Source: Anisus vortex (lineage: Eukaryota > Mollusca > Gastropoda > Planorbidae). From it: a stretch of DNA of 64,000 nucleotides. The DNA is taken from contig OX421507.1 in assembly GCA_949126835.1 (NCBI GenBank), positions 11,583,400 to 11,647,399 on the forward strand, read 5' to 3'. Every line of letters begins with the position of its first letter. Position 1 is the first letter of the stretch. This document shows, piece after piece, positions 24,491-36,025 of the stretch. A model generated the notes under the pieces. The model was not told where the DNA came from and ran no database searches. It saw only the letters and a list, made by a program, of their open reading frames with translations. Both the position numbers and the translations under genes were made by a program.

Positions 24491-25938
24491 TAGAACATGT
24501 CCTAAAATATAAAAAATACATTATGACGCATTGTCCGTTGAAGGCAGAGTACAGGGGGTTGTTGATAAATCGTTAAAACTTTTCAATTTCTTGTAAGTCA
24601 TGAAAGTAATGAAATTATTTCTCGTTAAGAAATGATACATGCTGTTTTATCATTCAAATATAACTTAAAAAATACGTTTGAAGTCCAGTAGAATTATAAG
24701 ATTTATAGAAAGTTTATACCGACTGTTTTTTTAGAGATAATTAATCATTAAACTGAAAAAAAAGCCAAATAAAAGAATATGTTTGTATTAGTATAATATA
24801 TCATGAAATTAAATTAAGACGGCTTTATCCCTGATTTTCAAAATTTCTGATCTAGGAAAAACTATTTGCATTGCTGCCAAATGAGAGTCTTTGTTACTTT
24901 AAGGCGGCGTTTTCGTGAAACACTACTATAACATACCACTTAAAGGGCTACTGTTTACTGCAAGAACTAATACAGGAAAAAAACTGCCAGTTATTCCACT
25001 ACAATCTTCGCTGGGATGGGGGTCAATAATGGTAGATAGAAAATGTAGGCGTCACAAAAAACGATGCACAATTTGTACCTAAACTATTGAAAAACAACTA
25101 TTTTATGTCATTATCAACCTTTTAAACTTATTATTGAAAAATAGCTTAATTAAATAGATTAATTCTGACAAAAGTTGTAGACCTATCATGCAAAAATGAT
25201 AAATATTCTCACGAGTTAAGTTTTTAAAAAGGGAACTGTGACAGTATAATATGACAGCAAAAACATTTCTATGCAAAGCAAAGGTTATTACAAGTTATAG
25301 AACAGCATAGAAAGCCAATACATTTATAATAATATAATTACATAGACAATTTAACAAACATTTCTTTAGAAATATTAATGGAAATAGTAACCAAATGTAG
25401 AAATATGTGAACTCTAAAGGCATATAGCGGTCTTTCCAATGGTCTTAATTGCTCAACAAAAACATAATGTGAATAAAGGGGGTAGTGGTTCTTGCAGAGT
25501 TCTGGAGAGAGGGAATGTGCCCCGCTTCGGCTACGCCTATGTTAATCGCATCAATAAATTATTGACTATAAAATGTGTGCAAATATGGGATGAAAACTGA
25601 ACATTGAAAACAAAACGCTTCTTAAAAACATGAATTAAAAGACCTTCTCAATAGCAATATTATTATTTTGCTCACTAAAGTTTTTATTTAATTGTCTTAA
25701 CTTTTCACTAGAAAACTTCCCTAGAGCTGCTATACCTGCTCACAGCTCATGTCAGGCAAAACATTACCTTAAAAAATAGTCCCTAACACTACAACATAGT
25801 CAATTAGCAATACATCACTACATAGACACAATTACATTACAAAACATTCAATTACATTACACATTTTTATATAGTGCATTAAATGATAATAATTTAAAAT
25901 TAATATTATCTTAATATATATCTATCTATATATATCTA

Positions 25939-25940
<2 letters not shown>
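24491..25940. other. Intergenic, no gene seen
   Basis: AT-rich. It lies 5' of the decayed GIMAP copy and ends at the microsatellite. No recognisable exon or element. Confidence 0.5.

Positions 25941-26002
<62 letters not shown>
25941..26002. repeat. (TC)n(TA)n microsatellite
   Basis: About 40 bp of TC followed by about 20 bp of TA, preceded by TATCTA-type repeats. A larger array of the same build is at 52001-52096. Both lie between a GIMAP locus and the conserved block described at 26456 and 53345. Confidence 0.95.
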
Positions 26003-26455
26003 GTATATAAATTCCAATAGTGCTACGTGACACAATGATATGTGTGTTGTTTATAAAGAACTTAGATTTAGCCATATAGTTTCTATTCTACTGTCACTGT
26101 CAATCCATAAGGATAACCCTAAAATTGTAATAAATACAAAATTATTAAAATTATCCTTCTTGTCACAAACTCTAAATAAATCAATAACAATATGGTTACC
26201 AAAAAAAACAAAAAAAAACAATGATTATTTCCTACAATATAAACAATTTTTACAGAAATTGAACATAACTCATCTATTTTATCATGTTATCACTTCCTGA
26301 ATACGTCCAACTTCTCAACAAACTATACTAAATGACATGAAAACATCTCTAGGATAAAAAATATGTAGTGCCACCACTGTCTGTATACTGTGCACTGATC
26401 AATAAACTATACATAAACACAAAAACAATGTTAAGCAATAATTAATGTAATGGCA

Positions 26456-26610
26456 GGAAAATATTTACATCGGAATCCTCCACACTCTTTGGTAGAAACG
26501 TTTTACGTTATTGTGGGAAAGCCCCATGAGCTAAATAATCAACAAGAGCTTTCTTGAAAATTCCAATGGGTATTCCCCATTTGATTTGCAGCTAATATAG
26601 GGCTTTGCAA
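26456..26610 (-). other. Conserved block upstream of the decayed GIMAP copy, possible 5' exon
   Basis: On the minus strand this contains TGGGGAATACCC, GCTCATGGGGCTTTCCCAC and ACGTAAAA, and ends at a donor-like ATGTAAATA near 26478. The same order and sequence occur at 53345-53507 upstream of the 49.5-kb GIMAP gene. One frame gives IKWGIPIGIFKK and LAHGAFP before a stop, close to IRWGIPCEIIRK and MAHGVFP in the other copy. Either a duplicated 5' exon or a dispersed repeat. The flanking 26300-26440 also resembles 53160-53330. Confidence 0.5.
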
Positions 26611-26619
26611 ATTTATTAA

Positions 26620-27640
26620 AGACCAAGTGAAGAGCTTTTTATCAAAATTGAGTAAACATTTGATTTTGATAGTAAATAGTGTATTCAGTATCTGAATGTA
26701 AAAAAAAACATTTATACAAAATATCAAAGATACATTTTAAGTAATTAGTTCAATATTTGCACTTAAATGTGTGTGTTTTTCGGATGATTACTCCAAATCT
26801 CGTAGCCATTTGAGATGTTTTTATTTCCGGCAATATAGGAAAGTGACGTAACATAAAGGATTCCGACTAGGAAAAATGAATATTGTCACGTGTTTTGAAT
26901 CTATTGCCACATGTTTTGAATCTTTTCCCGGTTCTTATTTTTAACAAAATGGTTAAATATAGATTTATAGCGTCTATTTTTATTTATTTATTTCCCTTGT
27001 GATACGTCACTGCCGTATGAGGCTATTCCAAATCTCGTTCCTTTGAGAAAAACCTCTTCACTTGGTCTTTAACTTAACTAAATGAACACAAGCATAAGTA
27101 AAAATTATATCGATATTAAAACACAATAGTAATGTGTTCTACGCAAAAATGTATTTAAGATATATCCATTAAAACAAAAGTAATTTGGGGCACGAATTGA
27201 TGAATTGAAAAATAAGTGAGAACGAAAGAAAACTTCTTTTTGTAAACGTCAACAGTGTTCATTAACCGACTGTTTCGTATTTTAAAAAAATGAATATTAT
27301 AGTAAACAAATAATACGCTGACACAATTAATGACACGATCGGTTAAATACAATTTAAATAAATTACAGACAAAAATTAGTTTCAGCCCAAACCCTATTTA
27401 AAAGTTTCCGCTAAGTTTTATCAACGATTGAAAGGAACCGTCGGTAAAAAAAAAAAACTTTTTTATTTAAAATATTTGGGTCTTTTGTGACCCTTACCCT
27501 CCCTTCACCAAAGACAAAACAAAAATACAGCAGATAGGCCCCTTTTTTCATTGACCTTTAACAAGATTACGACAAAATATACAAAAACTCGACTGTTCAT
27601 GAAGAATTAAATATGTGAAAAAAAAAATCCGTTTCTGGAT
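26620..27640. other. Intergenic, no gene seen
   Basis: AT-rich. The phrase CCAAATCTCG followed by TTTGAGA occurs twice (about 26791 and 27028), hinting at an old repeat. No exon seen. Confidence 0.45.
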
Positions 27641-27648
27641 CTCTAGAA

Positions 27649-27846
27649 AAGGAGTCGGCAAACTTTTAATATCAGTGTGCCAAAGTAGAATTTCTAATTC
27701 ATACAGCGTGCCAACAGCCTAAAATTCACCATGCGCCACTAAACAATTTCTTGTAGCAAAGACTTAAATTGATTTCTCGGGGGTCTTCCGCGTGCCATTG
27801 AAAATAGCCAAGTCTGGCACGCGTACCGTATGTTGCCGCCCCCTCG
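27649..27846. mobile_element. hAT non-autonomous element, first of a back-to-back pair
   Basis: Starts AAGGAGTCGGCAAACTTT and ends GTTGCCGCCCCCTCG, worn forms of the CAGGGGTCGGCAACC terminus. GCGTGCCATTGAAAATAG is the inverse of the internal phrase shared with 1659 and 2144. Flanked by CTCTAGAA (27641-27648) and CTCTAGAG (27847-27854). Confidence 0.75.
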
Positions 27847-27854
27847 CTCTAGAG

Positions 27855-28200
27855 CAGGGGTCGGGAACCTTTTTGTCTGAGAGAGCCATGGACACCACAT
27901 ATTTTGAAAAGTAATTCTGTGAGAGCCATACATTACGTTTAAAACTAAAAATTCAAGTAAATGTGTTCATTTTGTGTAATTTCAACACTAAAAGTACAAT
28001 AATTATGTCTCTGAAATTTTTCTATGCTGAGCTGCAGTTGACTTTAGCTCATTTGTAGAATGAAATATTGATATGCAATTAATATGTAGATCAAAAAGTC
28101 TAAAAGAACATTTTTTAATAATCGAACATTTGTCTGCAAGCCAGATGCAGCCATCAAAAGAGCCACATCTGGCTCGCGAGCCATGGGTTCCCGACCCCTG
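27855..28200. mobile_element. hAT non-autonomous element (346 bp), second of the pair
   Basis: Ends CAGGGGTCGGGAACC on both sides in inverted orientation, with GAGAGCCATGG at the left and TGGCTCGCGAGCCATGG at the right. Perfect 8-bp duplication CTCTAGAG at 27847-27854 and 28201-28208. A sister copy in the opposite orientation is at 34245-34591. Confidence 0.96.
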
Positions 28201-28683
28201 CTCTAGAGCATTCCCGCTAAACAGAGATATCCAGATATAATTTGAAGGAGAAAATCAGATCAACAATACCTAGAGGAAAGACTACCACAAGTTTCAGCTT
28301 TTAGCAGCACACTATTTTTTTATATTAATACATGACCTGCAATTCTCTATCACAATTAACAAGGCCTTCTTATAAATATATCGTATTATATTATGAAACA
28401 TACAGTGGCGTAGCTAGGGTCATCTGCGCCCGGGGACATGACACAAAATCTGCGCCCCTTCTCGGACCGACCGAGTCTGGGGGCTTACTGAGCCCCCAAG
28501 AAAATTTTGAAATTTTACGGTTTATATGGTTCATTTTCGAAGCATCTGGTATTTTAATGAAATAGAATACAGACTAATAATTTTCTATACGATTGTAAAA
28601 ATTGTATTTGAAAAAAAAATATATATACTCTGCTAATTATACATGACTGGAATAGACATAGTCTACAACAAATTGATCCTCCT

Positions 28684-30300
28684 TCATTTGACTGTCGCAA
28701 ACTCGTCAATCACGTTGTCAAAATTAATATTCTCAAGTGTTTTTCTTTCGATGCTAAGGAGTGCAAGATCACTCAGACGATCTTGTCCCATTGAAGAACG
28801 TAAATAAGACAAAATAATCATCAGTTTGCTGAAGGACCGCTCACAGCTTGCAATTGAAGCAGCAATTGTTAGAAGTATTTGCAGTGAAATGCGCAGATTC
28901 GGAAATATGTCATCTCCATATGAAACAATAAAACCAAGAAGATCCAAGGGCGTTTCCGGTAGAACTTCAGTCCGGGTACTGAGCAGCATCTTGCAGTCTC
29001 CGATTTCTGAGCACAATTCGTGACCATTGACGTCAGTGTCGCAGAAATTTCCAAAATCTAAGCAATTTTGACGAAGTGTATGGACATTTGTCTCAGCGAG
29101 AAGAGTTTTGGCGTCTAGTAAAAAATCAAAATTTGGTGTTTAGCTTTTTTAGACGTAAAAACCGGATTGATATCTCCTGTTGGAGTCATAACGCGTGCAA
29201 TTTCTTCTTCTGCAGACAGTCCTGCATCTTTTCTTGCTAATTCAACAGGCATCCTCCAATGTCGTCTAATACTTCTGTCAACCTCGATTCCCCAAGTTGT
29301 GCTTCTCGTTTTTCCATTGTCTACCGCAATCTGGCTCAAATTATCACGAATGTTGACAAGTTCTTGCTCCAGCAATTCAAGCTCAGATGCTGCTTCCTTG
29401 AAATTCATAGTAGGATCCTGCAACCGTTTCTGGACACGATCAATTTTCCCAAGTATGATGTTCCAGAAATGTAACAAAACTAGGAAGTTAAAGTTTAATA
29501 TACCTACCGTAGCCGAGCGGCAGCGCTTTCGACTGGCGAGCCGAAGGTCCCGGGTTCGAATCCTGGTACAGGCTAGGATTTTTTTCCCGGGTACCTGACC
29601 TTGGTTGGGATAAAGTAAAGGCGGCTGTGAATAGTGCTGGCTACATAATCACCTAGTATGCCGTGGCCACAGAAATTGATGAACGCTGCTTCATCGGACC
29701 TAAGGGTTAATTCGGTCCGACGAATACTTTACTTTGTACTTATACCTGCCTGCAAAGTTTCTGTATCACTTCTGGTGTCAGGCGTCATAGTTGCATCTTC
29801 TGATAATTTTTCCAACAGCCCTACTAGTTCATCTAGTCCTTTATAAATAGCTTTAACAGCTTCTGATCGTGCACTCCGGCGTGTTTCAGACTTTCTCTTC
29901 ACTGTTATTGGCGCTACTCTTTTTAATTCTTCCGAACGAGTTGTTGAGCGAGAGAAAAACGTATATATACTTTCAACTGTTGCAAAAAAAAATATGTGAT
30001 AACAACTGGATCATTTTTAGCTGAGTGTACTCCTGCTAAGTTTAAGTTGTGGTTGTGACAGTTGACGAACAATGCTCTGTGATTTATGGCACATATTCGC
30101 TGTTGAAGGTGGATATATGCCCAGTCATTACAGCAGCATTGTCATAACATTGTGACAGACACTCGGCTAGAGGTATGTTATCAGATTCCAGTTTCTCTAC
30201 GATAACTCTTTCAATGCTTAATATGCTGCGTCTTTGGAATGTATCTGAACAAAACCTAAAAATGATTCTTTGATGGTTACTTTTTTAGTTTGAAAATCCA
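28684..30300 (-). pseudogene. hAT transposase (ZMYM1/DUF4371-like), broken
   Basis: The C-terminal dimerisation domain is clear at about 28690-28930: FPNLRISLQILLTIAASIAS followed by CERSFSKL and SSMGQDRLSDLALLSIE. Upstream, in other frames, are RWRMPVELARK-type sequence (29115-29477), RSARSEAVKAIYKGLDEL (about 29830-29890) and, near 30040-30150, NHNLNLAGVHSAKNDPVV and YDNAAVMTGHIS, which resemble the catalytic-core phrases of ZMYM1-like hAT proteins. Stops, frameshifts and the SINE insertion destroy the frame. Confidence 0.82.
29509..29740 (+). mobile_element. tRNA-derived SINE, full length
   Basis: The head GTAGCCGAGCGGCAGCG (A box) and GGGTTCGAATCCTGG (B box) fold as a tRNA-like 5' part. 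The body holds GGTTGGGATAAAGTAAAGGC and GCCGTGGCCACAGAAA and the end GGTCCGACGAATACTTTACT. Target duplication TATACCTACC (29499-29508) and TATACCTGCC (29741-29750). Inserted in the hAT transposase. Other copies: 9483, 33601-34807 (interrupted), 37790, 45600, 54712 and 62590. Confidence 0.94.
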
Positions 30301-31008
30301 CATTCACAAATCTGATGACTTGAGAAAGCTGTTCCTGGTGTCCTAGATCGGGTGTTGAGTCAAATAAGATACCGTAGTACTTTTTTTTCTTCTGATTTCA
30401 CTCAACAGCTGATTCCTTACAGTCGATGCAAGTAGGTGGAAAAATTCATTTTGGATTTCCAGTGATAAATAAGATACTGAACCAGGATTTGATTTTCTCG
30501 GGCATGTTGTAGATGTTATTCTAACAGTGGATTATATATTTGATATTTACTATATACTGAGCAACGAGTTTGATCACAGAGAGAAAGTTTCCAACATTTT
30601 TATCCTTGTCCTAATGCAGATGTTCCTCGAATAGAAATTATCCAACCTGTATAACTGTTAAAACCACTTTCAGTATATGAAAAATAATATTTAAACCCGA
30701 ACTGATCTTTGTTAAAAACAAAAAACGCCATCAGGAATCCTACATTATGGATGTGTCATTTGTTTATGAGTAGAATGGCGCCCTTTAATGCACAATGGGG
30801 GCGCCAAAATCATGCTTGCCAACTGGTTTTGTAATGAAGATATTTGTGGAGCTCCGAAATTCAATCTTGCAAACGTATTTGAGATACATTAGTTTACATC
30901 AAAATGAAAAAAAAAATTAGTTTTAATACTCATTTTGGCGCCCCCTAACGTGTCGCCCGGGAACATATGTCCCCCCTGCCCCTCCCTAGCTACGCCACTG
31001 GAAACATA

Positions 31009-32895
31009 ATGTCAAATTTACCATATGAATATAGAGATGTCATCTAGATATGCTAGATTATATTTTTTACTTCGAAATAATTATTTTTTTGAAAACTAAA
31101 AATACTAAAATAAAAAAAAAATGTTCTCAATAAAAATCAAGACAAAAAAAAGTCTTTTTTATCCTTTTGTTAATCTGAGCACTTTTATTGTTGTTGTTAT
31201 TGTGTTGTATTTCCAAGTTAGAATTCAATGCTTTATGTATTACAAGATTTGGCAGATAATTGTAGGCCTATAAGTAGTAGAACTTAGTGTAGAAGCCCTC
31301 GAGCCTAGATTTCATTTTTTTAAAATACTCTAGGTCTAACTAATACTGTACGTTTTTATATGACGTAGCCTGACCTTAAGTCTACATGGAATGAACATTA
31401 TTTTTCTTTTAAAGAATTAGACTGTTATAACTTTGTAGACTACGGCAAAGCCGCCATACCATAGGCATGATCCTATATACTCAAATATGTAGCCTATATA
31501 TATTATTACATATATAATATATTCTAGGCCTACTTATTCTTAAACTAAACTATCTTTTCTGGGCCTGCTTTAGGCTGTTATGATTAAGATTGGCATTGCA
31601 CGTGAATCTAATATAAAGATACAATATAGTTGATAGTTGATAGGACTATAACTATATTATTATATATTACTACATTAACTATATTATGATGATATCCTAG
31701 CCCTAACATATAAAATTCTAAGCCTATAATATATTATATAAGTATAAATTGAAAATATTAAAATAAAGGCCAAATAATATGGCATGTTTTATTTATTTAG
31801 TAGGCCTATGCCGGCTATGCCATATGCGGCATGAGCCACAGGCACAGTCGTAGACCAAAAATATTTATTTAAGGTCAACTTTAGATAAAACTTTAGATAC
31901 TATTAGTGTAGTGATAGACATTATTCATTAAATGAATCATTATTTAGTCAATTTAGTTAGACTACTGTTAGTGTTACTGTTAGAGCATATTAAATATTAA
32001 TATTACATATAACATAATAAATAGTAACATAGTCATAATTCATAATGACATAATCATATGACAATTTCTTCTTCTTTATAATATAAACATACAACTCACT
32101 CGTAATCGCAATAGTTTGTATAAGATGAAATAATCTTAGCCTGATTTATACCACAATCCTCGCAGCATACCAAATTATGAGGCGAAAATCAAACCCCATA
32201 GCTATTTATCCTGTTTGACTCTGAGAATCCAAGAAATGAAGGTAACAATTTCGAATAGTGCCCCTTTATTTTTATGACAAGTTCTAGCTAGGAAAAAGCA
32301 AATTACACACACACTACGCATGCGCCGTCCCCGCCCTACTTTTCAAAGTCTATCTACCATCGCATAAAGACCGGTCACGTGTGTTTAATAAACAACTAAC
32401 AACACTGCATTGAAACAAAATGTGTAAACATATATTTTGACATACAAGTAAATAAACAAATTACAGACTAAAATATAGTACATGTCAATCTATATATTGT
32501 AAATCATATTTATAATTTAAGCCTTTAAATGGCGTCTATTTTTGTGTTGTTTTTTTTTAGAAACAACGCGCTTGACCCTCTTTTAGTTTTACAAAAATAA
32601 AAATATACATTTTCTGGAGTACGAATTTTATTGTTAAGTTTTGTTTTTCTAAGACAGCACTAGAATCCATGTAGGCCTATATAATTATTAAATCTTGCCT
32701 ATTTTGTACAAAACATTCGTAATATTACGAAATTTCGACCTGTTTACTAAATTACGAATATGGATTTTATAATTCTCGAATTCTCGGCGCCATTAAAATA
32801 AGAGATTTCAATTATTTTTATCGGCAAAAAACCACATTATATACCTATATATCTTATATGCTATAGGTCTACATCTAGCCTGGCTGAATACCAAA
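31009..32895. other. Intergenic with a LINE scrap
   Basis: Very AT-rich. 31150-31245 (TTTATCC ... GTGTTGTATTTCCAAGTTAG, AATTCAATGCTTTATGTATTAC) matches the 3' UTR of the LINE at 20551-23050 in the same orientation. The rest shows no genes. Confidence 0.55.
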
Positions 32896-33600
32896 TAATT
32901 AATGATTACTGGATTGCAGGAAAGACATTTTCTGACGAAACTGGTAGGCTACTCAAGCACACTTCTGTGCTCATGAGCCTCAAAGGCGGCGAAGTTTGTA
33001 AACCACTGATTCCCTGAGTCAGACCAGTGGACCATGTCTCCACCATCATCTCTGAAGGTGCAGGGGCGAGGAGAGGAAATCGCCGCGGGGCCGGGATCGG
33101 ACCTGCTCGTACGGATCGCCCCGGTCCCAGCACACCCAACCAATATTCTGATATCCATGGGGTTTGGGCGGGGTGCGACGGCAGGAGAGGTGTGAAACCA
33201 TTCGCCTGTATATACGGCTGGTTTCAGAGGTGAACATGAGTATGCATGTGTCCGCTTTTTGGTCTTTACGTGAGTGACAGTTTATTGAAACAAACAAGGA
33301 AGCACTCACTCACACAGGCCCACACTTGACACAGATACTAAAACGTCCTGACTCGTGACATGCCCGTGCTCTCAATGAGGGCCAATACCTAGTGGGGCCT
33401 CCGCAGTAGTAGGCAACAAGGTCCAGCGCGATTGGGCTAGTTTCCAATATTGCAGCATTGTACTCAGCTTGATGTCTAGGGATCTATTAAATTGTATGTT
33501 CTCACTGGACCCACAGAAAGATCATAAATATGTAATGCCAGATTGCCTCTATTTTCATAAAACAGAATCAGAATATAAATAATATAAAAACAAATAGAAG
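32896..33600. other. GC-rich island of unknown nature
   Basis: About 32940-33240 is markedly GC-rich for this window (GGCGAGGAGAGGAAATCGCC, GGGGCCGGGATCGGACC). Short frames exist on both strands, but none shows a known motif. It could be part of a retroelement or a fragment of transferred or repeated DNA; I cannot identify it. Confidence 0.4.
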
Positions 33601-33728
33601 TACCCGTCGGACCGAGTTGATCCATAGGTCCAACGAAGCAGCATTCACGAGTTTCTGTGGCCACGGCATACTAGGTGATTGTGTGGCCAGCACTATGCAC
33701 AGCCGCCTTTAGTTTACCCCGACTAAGG

Positions 33729-34698
33729 CTGTGAACTGTCTCCGTTTCGTGATGGTCCCAGCTTGACCTTTGCTCTCAGTTGCCGAATCACCGGAAGAGT
33801 CTCATATTTCAATCTAGGCGACGGAGTGCACCCCTCTCGCTTTCCTCTCCCTTTTTTGCCGCTCCCATTTGCTGAATCGAAAACGAACGTTTTAACTCGC
33901 AACTAAAATTTCTCCCAGTTTACTCTCAGCAAGTGACTAGACCAGCCGCAAAAATGTCAATTAACGAAGCTCTAATCGCCGCAGTGCAAAGATAGATGGA
34001 TGGTTGGATGTATAGATAAATAGATAGATAGATAGATGGATAGTTGGATGTATAGATAAATAAATAGATAGATGTATTGTTGGATGTATAGATAAATAAT
34101 CCAGAAGATGATGATATTCTCCAAAATCACCACTTCGTAAAAAAATTATGTGTGTCCAGTAACGTTTTGGGGTTCGACGTTTCCTTTTCATCAAAAACAG
34201 TAAGAGCAATAATTGCAAAGCCTCCATTATTGTTCCACCTAGTGCAGGGGTCGGGAACCCATGGCTCGCGAGCCAGATGTGGCTCTTTTGATGGCTGCAT
34301 CTGGCTCGCAGACAAATGTTCGATTAGTAAAAAAAATGTTTTTTTAGACTTTTTGATCTACATATTAATTGCATATCAATATTTCATTCTACAAATGAGC
34401 TAAATTCTACTGCAGATCAGCATCAGAAGAATTCAGAGACATAATTATTGTACTTTTAGTGTTGAAATTACACAAAATGCACACATTTACTTGAATTTTT
34501 AGTTTTAAACATAATGTATGGCTCTCACAGAATTACTTTTCAAAATATGTGGTGTACATGGCTCTCTCAGAAAAAAGGTTCCCGACCTCTGACCTAGTGT
34601 GTCGCCAGTGACGTTACAAATATGTAACACATTCGTAGCCGTTCGTCGAATCGGAGACGAAAGGGAAAGGAGAGCAAAACGAATGCACTCAGTTCACG
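33729..34698. mobile_element. DNA element inserted in the SINE (970 bp)
   Basis: Bounded by GACTAAGG (33721-33728) and GGCTAAGG (34699-34706), a 7/8 octamer duplication of SINE sequence. Short inverted ends CTGTGAACTG and CGTGAACTG, with further loosely inverted subterminal sequence (GGAGTGCA / CTCTCCTTTCCC-like). It has no coding region and contains a GATA/GATG-type repeat (about 34008-34100) and the hAT element at 34245-34591. Confidence 0.75.
34245..34591. mobile_element. hAT non-autonomous element (347 bp), inverted sister of 27855-28200
   Basis: Ends CAGGGGTCGGGAACCCATGG and, inverted from the right, CAGAGGTCGGGAACC. Perfect octamer ACCTAGTG at 34237-34244 and 34592-34599. Sequence is closely the reverse of 27855-28200. 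Nested inside the DNA element at 33729-34698. Confidence 0.96.
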
Positions 34699-34815
34699 GG
34701 CTAAGGTCAGGTACCCAACAGAGCTGGGTAGACTCAAGGACACCCTCCAGACCCGGTAAAAAATCCTAGCCTGCACCAGGATTCGAACTCGCTCGGCTAC
34801 CGTGCCACATAGAAG

Positions 34816-35467
34816 ATCTAGGCCATATAGTAATTTGGCTACTGGGAAGAGGAAAGGGAGGAAATCCGCATTTTATCGGATTGCGCCACTTTTCATTTGC
34901 CATTAGTTTCAGAAACAATGTGAACATTTTCCAACGCGATGTATTGTAAGAGTAAGCTATCTTTAAAATCAATGAACGGTTCAACTTCAAGAAATGATTT
35001 TGTCTATTCTCCCAATCTGAAATTTCGTGTACCGACTGTTAGGTTATTGTGAGATGTGTGCTCGCTTTTATGTTAGTCAGGCCAACAGTTAAAGTAGCGG
35101 GATGTTTTTATAATGTAGGATTTATATTGGGATCTGGGATAGTTTTATATTTCTGGTGGGATATTGTGTTTTTTTATATTTCAGATGTTATGGTGGGATA
35201 TTTTAATATTTAAGGAGCTCTAGCCGGAGTTGGGATAGTGTTATATTTCAGGTTTTATGGTGGGATAGTTTTATACTTCAGGCTTTGTAGCCTAGGGGAT
35301 AACTTTTATAATTCAGGCACTGTCGTGACTCGTGCAGCTTCCCAATGGGCACAACACATCGTATAGACGGGGGTAAAAGCTTGGTTTCCACACTTTTTCG
35401 TGGTATTCACGTTTTTTCCCCATCGATACGACGTGGTGTGCCAACTGGGTTAGTGCTATTTTATCGT
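34816..35467. repeat. Intergenic with a degenerate tandem repeat
   Basis: From about 35098 to 35320 the phrase TGGGATAGTTTTATATTTCA followed by GGTTTTATGG recurs about five times in worn form. Nothing else recognised. Confidence 0.55.
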
Positions 35468-35840
35468 TGACAAGCTACATTGCCCGGCGTTGCCCGGGTG
35501 AAAAAAAACCAGGACTGTATAAGGTGCAGATAAAAAATGTATAAACTACAATTAAAAGATATCTATAAATCTTATATTTAGATATCTAAATTATTATTTT
35601 TTTTTTACTGAAGACTTTTAGGAAAGTAATTTAAAATAAATATTGTCATCGGGTAAAAAATAGGCAAGTATTTTTATTTAATAAAAATCGAAATTGCCCG
35701 TAGATTTACAATGTCTTTTGTTAGTAAAAGTTTGAAAACAAAATTGTCGAAAACAAAAGGTATAGTCCAACTGGAGAATCGAATCCGGGTCGCCCGCATA
35801 GCAGTCCGCTACATTAACCACTGATCTAGCTAAGACACAT
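35468..35840 (-). mobile_element. SINE-like element with tRNA head and GC hairpin tail
   Basis: On the minus strand, 35840-35766 holds TAGATCAGTGGTTAATGTAG (A-box-like) and GGATTCGATTCTCC (B box). About 290 bp further is CACCCGGGCAACGCCGGGCA, a perfect CCCGG/CCGGG hairpin, followed by ATGTAGCTTGT. The head looks like a tRNA. The hairpin plus CT-rich end recalls Helitron 3' ends. Whether these are one element is uncertain. Confidence 0.5.
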
Positions 35841-35951
35841 GTCCGATGTAAAAAATTATTAGACAGTATATAGGCCTGGGCCTAAATAGGTCAGTTACAC
35901 AAACTTACTTGATTTTAAATTTACCAATGGGGATCCGTATGCGTACAAACA

Positions 35952-35958
<7 letters not shown>

Positions 35959-36020
<62 letters not shown>

Positions 36021-36025
36021 TATAC
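35959..36025. repeat. (AT)n microsatellite
   Basis: About 55 bp of pure AT dinucleotide with a short interrupted extension, placed exactly before a LINE fragment. Confidence 0.97.

Larger units (their letters stand above)
28403..31000 (-). mobile_element. Decayed autonomous hAT transposon (2.6 kb)
   Basis: Perfect 17-bp inverted ends CAGTGGCGTAGCTAGGG and perfect 8-bp duplication GAAACATA (28395-28402 and 31001-31008). The minus strand carries transposase remains, and a SINE sits inside at 29509-29740. Size, ends and coding content fit an autonomous element that later lost function. Confidence 0.96.
33601..34807 (-). mobile_element. tRNA-derived SINE interrupted by a DNA element
   Basis: The tail half is at 33601-33728 (TACCCGTCGGACCGAG ... 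TGTGGCCACGGCATACTAGG ... AGTTTACCCC). The head half is at 34699-34807 with GGATTCGAAC and GCTCGGCTACCGTGC. The halves rejoin exactly when 33729-34698 is removed. Outer flanks AATAGAAG (33593-33600) and CATAGAAG (34808-34815) look like its target duplication. The head has lost about 37 bp between A and B boxes. Confidence 0.88.

Noticed and set aside
33027..33309. Arg/Pro-rich proteins in the GC-rich island
   Set aside because: Overlapping short frames on both strands with no motif; typical of GC-rich DNA.
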